Shown: in pieces, positions 6,876-7,400 of the stretch | Layout: each line of letters opens with the position of its first letter | Numbering within the stretch: position 1 is the stretch's first letter | Assembly: GCA_023475715.1 (NCBI GenBank) | Contig: JAMCVO010000395.1 | Location: forward strand, 1 to 7,400 | Direction of reading: 5' to 3' | DNA: 7,400 bases | From: Actinomycetota bacterium | Lineage (GTDB): Bacteria; Actinomycetota; Humimicrobiia; Humimicrobiales; Humimicrobiaceae | Made by a program: the position numbers and the translations under genes | Notes under the pieces: model-generated | Told to the model about the DNA's origin: nothing | The model's database searches: none | What the model saw: only the letters and a program-made list of their open reading frames with translations

Positions 6876-7400
6876 ATGGCAGGGATAGGATTTGAATTAA
6901 AAAAATTATTTAAGGATTACGGTTTCTTCAGCAATATAAGAGCCTATGCTTATTCAGCTCTTGTTTCACTGGGGCCATTTATTCTATGCACAATAATAAT
7001 TGTGGCAATAATTCAGTTTATGGGATACATGAATGTATCTTTTAAGGACAAGGAACTTTTTATAGCATCTGTTGTCTATGCGTTTATTTTTTCTCAGATA
7101 ATAGCCAGTATTTTTAAAATGATGATCACAAGGTTTATTGCTGACATGCTTTATAGCGAGAAGTTCGAATACATTATGCCATCACTCTACGGAGTTCTGA
7201 CTATTGCAATACCATTTTCAGGAATTATCGGATTATTATTTTTATGGAATTCTCCGCTTCAGTTTGAATACAAACTCATAAGCTATCTATTGTTCATGGA
7301 GCTGGTTATTGTTTTTATAATGATGGAATATCTGTCCACCCTCAAAGATTATATGAAAATAGTAAAAAGTTTTTTATGGGGAATTGGGATAATTTTAGTG
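6876..7400 (+). CDS. pelG: PelG, polytopic membrane exporter of Pel (5' part, cut by window edge)
   Basis: Only the first 175 codons are in the window; the frame is open to the right edge. The N-terminus MAGIGFELKKLF is the conserved PelG opening, followed by FSNIRAYAYSALVSLGPF and a first membrane helix. At least four hydrophobic segments are visible. PelG belongs to the MOP flippase (polysaccharide transporter) superfamily, has about twelve helices in full, and is thought to move the growing polymer across the membrane together with PelD, PelE and PelF. It begins with ATG 30 nt after pelF, with AAGGCGG (6862-6868) 7 nt upstream. No terminator or promoter is apparent in that gap, so it is very likely in the same transcript. 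Confidence 0.93.
   Translation, partial: MAGIGFELKKLFKDYGFFSNIRAYAYSALVSLGPFILCTIIIVAIIQFMGYMNVSFKDKELFIASVVYAFIFSQIIASIFKMMITRFIADMLYSEKFEYIMPSLYGVLTIAIPFSGIIGLLFLWNSPLQFEYKLISYLLFMELVIVFIMMEYLSTLKDYMKIVKSFLWGIGIILV

Overview
The window holds the promoter-proximal part of a Gram-positive type pel exopolysaccharide operon. Five genes on the + strand, in the order pelD-pelE-pelA(deacetylase)-pelF-pelG, run from 463 to the right edge, where pelG is cut off. The DNA is AT-rich, the Shine-Dalgarno sequences are strong and purine-rich, TTG and GTG starts are common, and no outer-membrane genes (pelB, pelC) lie within the stretch seen. This suggests a member of the Firmicutes, probably Clostridia. 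The order matches the pelDEA(DA)FG locus known from Bacillus cereus and predicted in many clostridia.

Layout. Bases 1-462 have no credible gene. They contain an extended -10 promoter candidate (33-62) and a 220-bp element at 112-331 bounded by perfect 21-bp inverted repeats and able to fold further inside. A second promoter candidate follows (351-377), then a short leader in which the first Shine-Dalgarno sequence can be paired away. The genes follow almost without gaps: pelD overlaps pelE, pelE overlaps pelA, pelF starts 3 nt after pelA, and pelG starts 30 nt after pelF.

How the genes work together (family knowledge applied by inference). PelF, a cytosolic GT4 glycosyltransferase, makes the polymer. 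PelG, a polytopic membrane protein, carries it across the membrane. PelD, a membrane c-di-GMP receptor with a degenerate GGDEF domain, and PelE, a TPR membrane protein, form the regulatory and scaffolding complex. PelA, a membrane-anchored deacetylase, trims acetyl groups outside the cell.

The most unusual points are in the first gene and in front of it. PelD here is a fusion: an N-terminal UDP-sugar epimerase-like (extended SDR) domain precedes the four-helix PelD membrane region. That domain appears catalytically dead, because the YxxxK pair reads KxxxS and the second glycine of the nucleotide-binding GxxGxxG motif is Asn. The protein thus joins a pseudo-epimerase to a pseudo-diguanylate cyclase that keeps its RxxD c-di-GMP site. 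The structured inverted-repeat element upstream is either a miniature transposable element or part of a structured leader RNA; I do not recognise its family.
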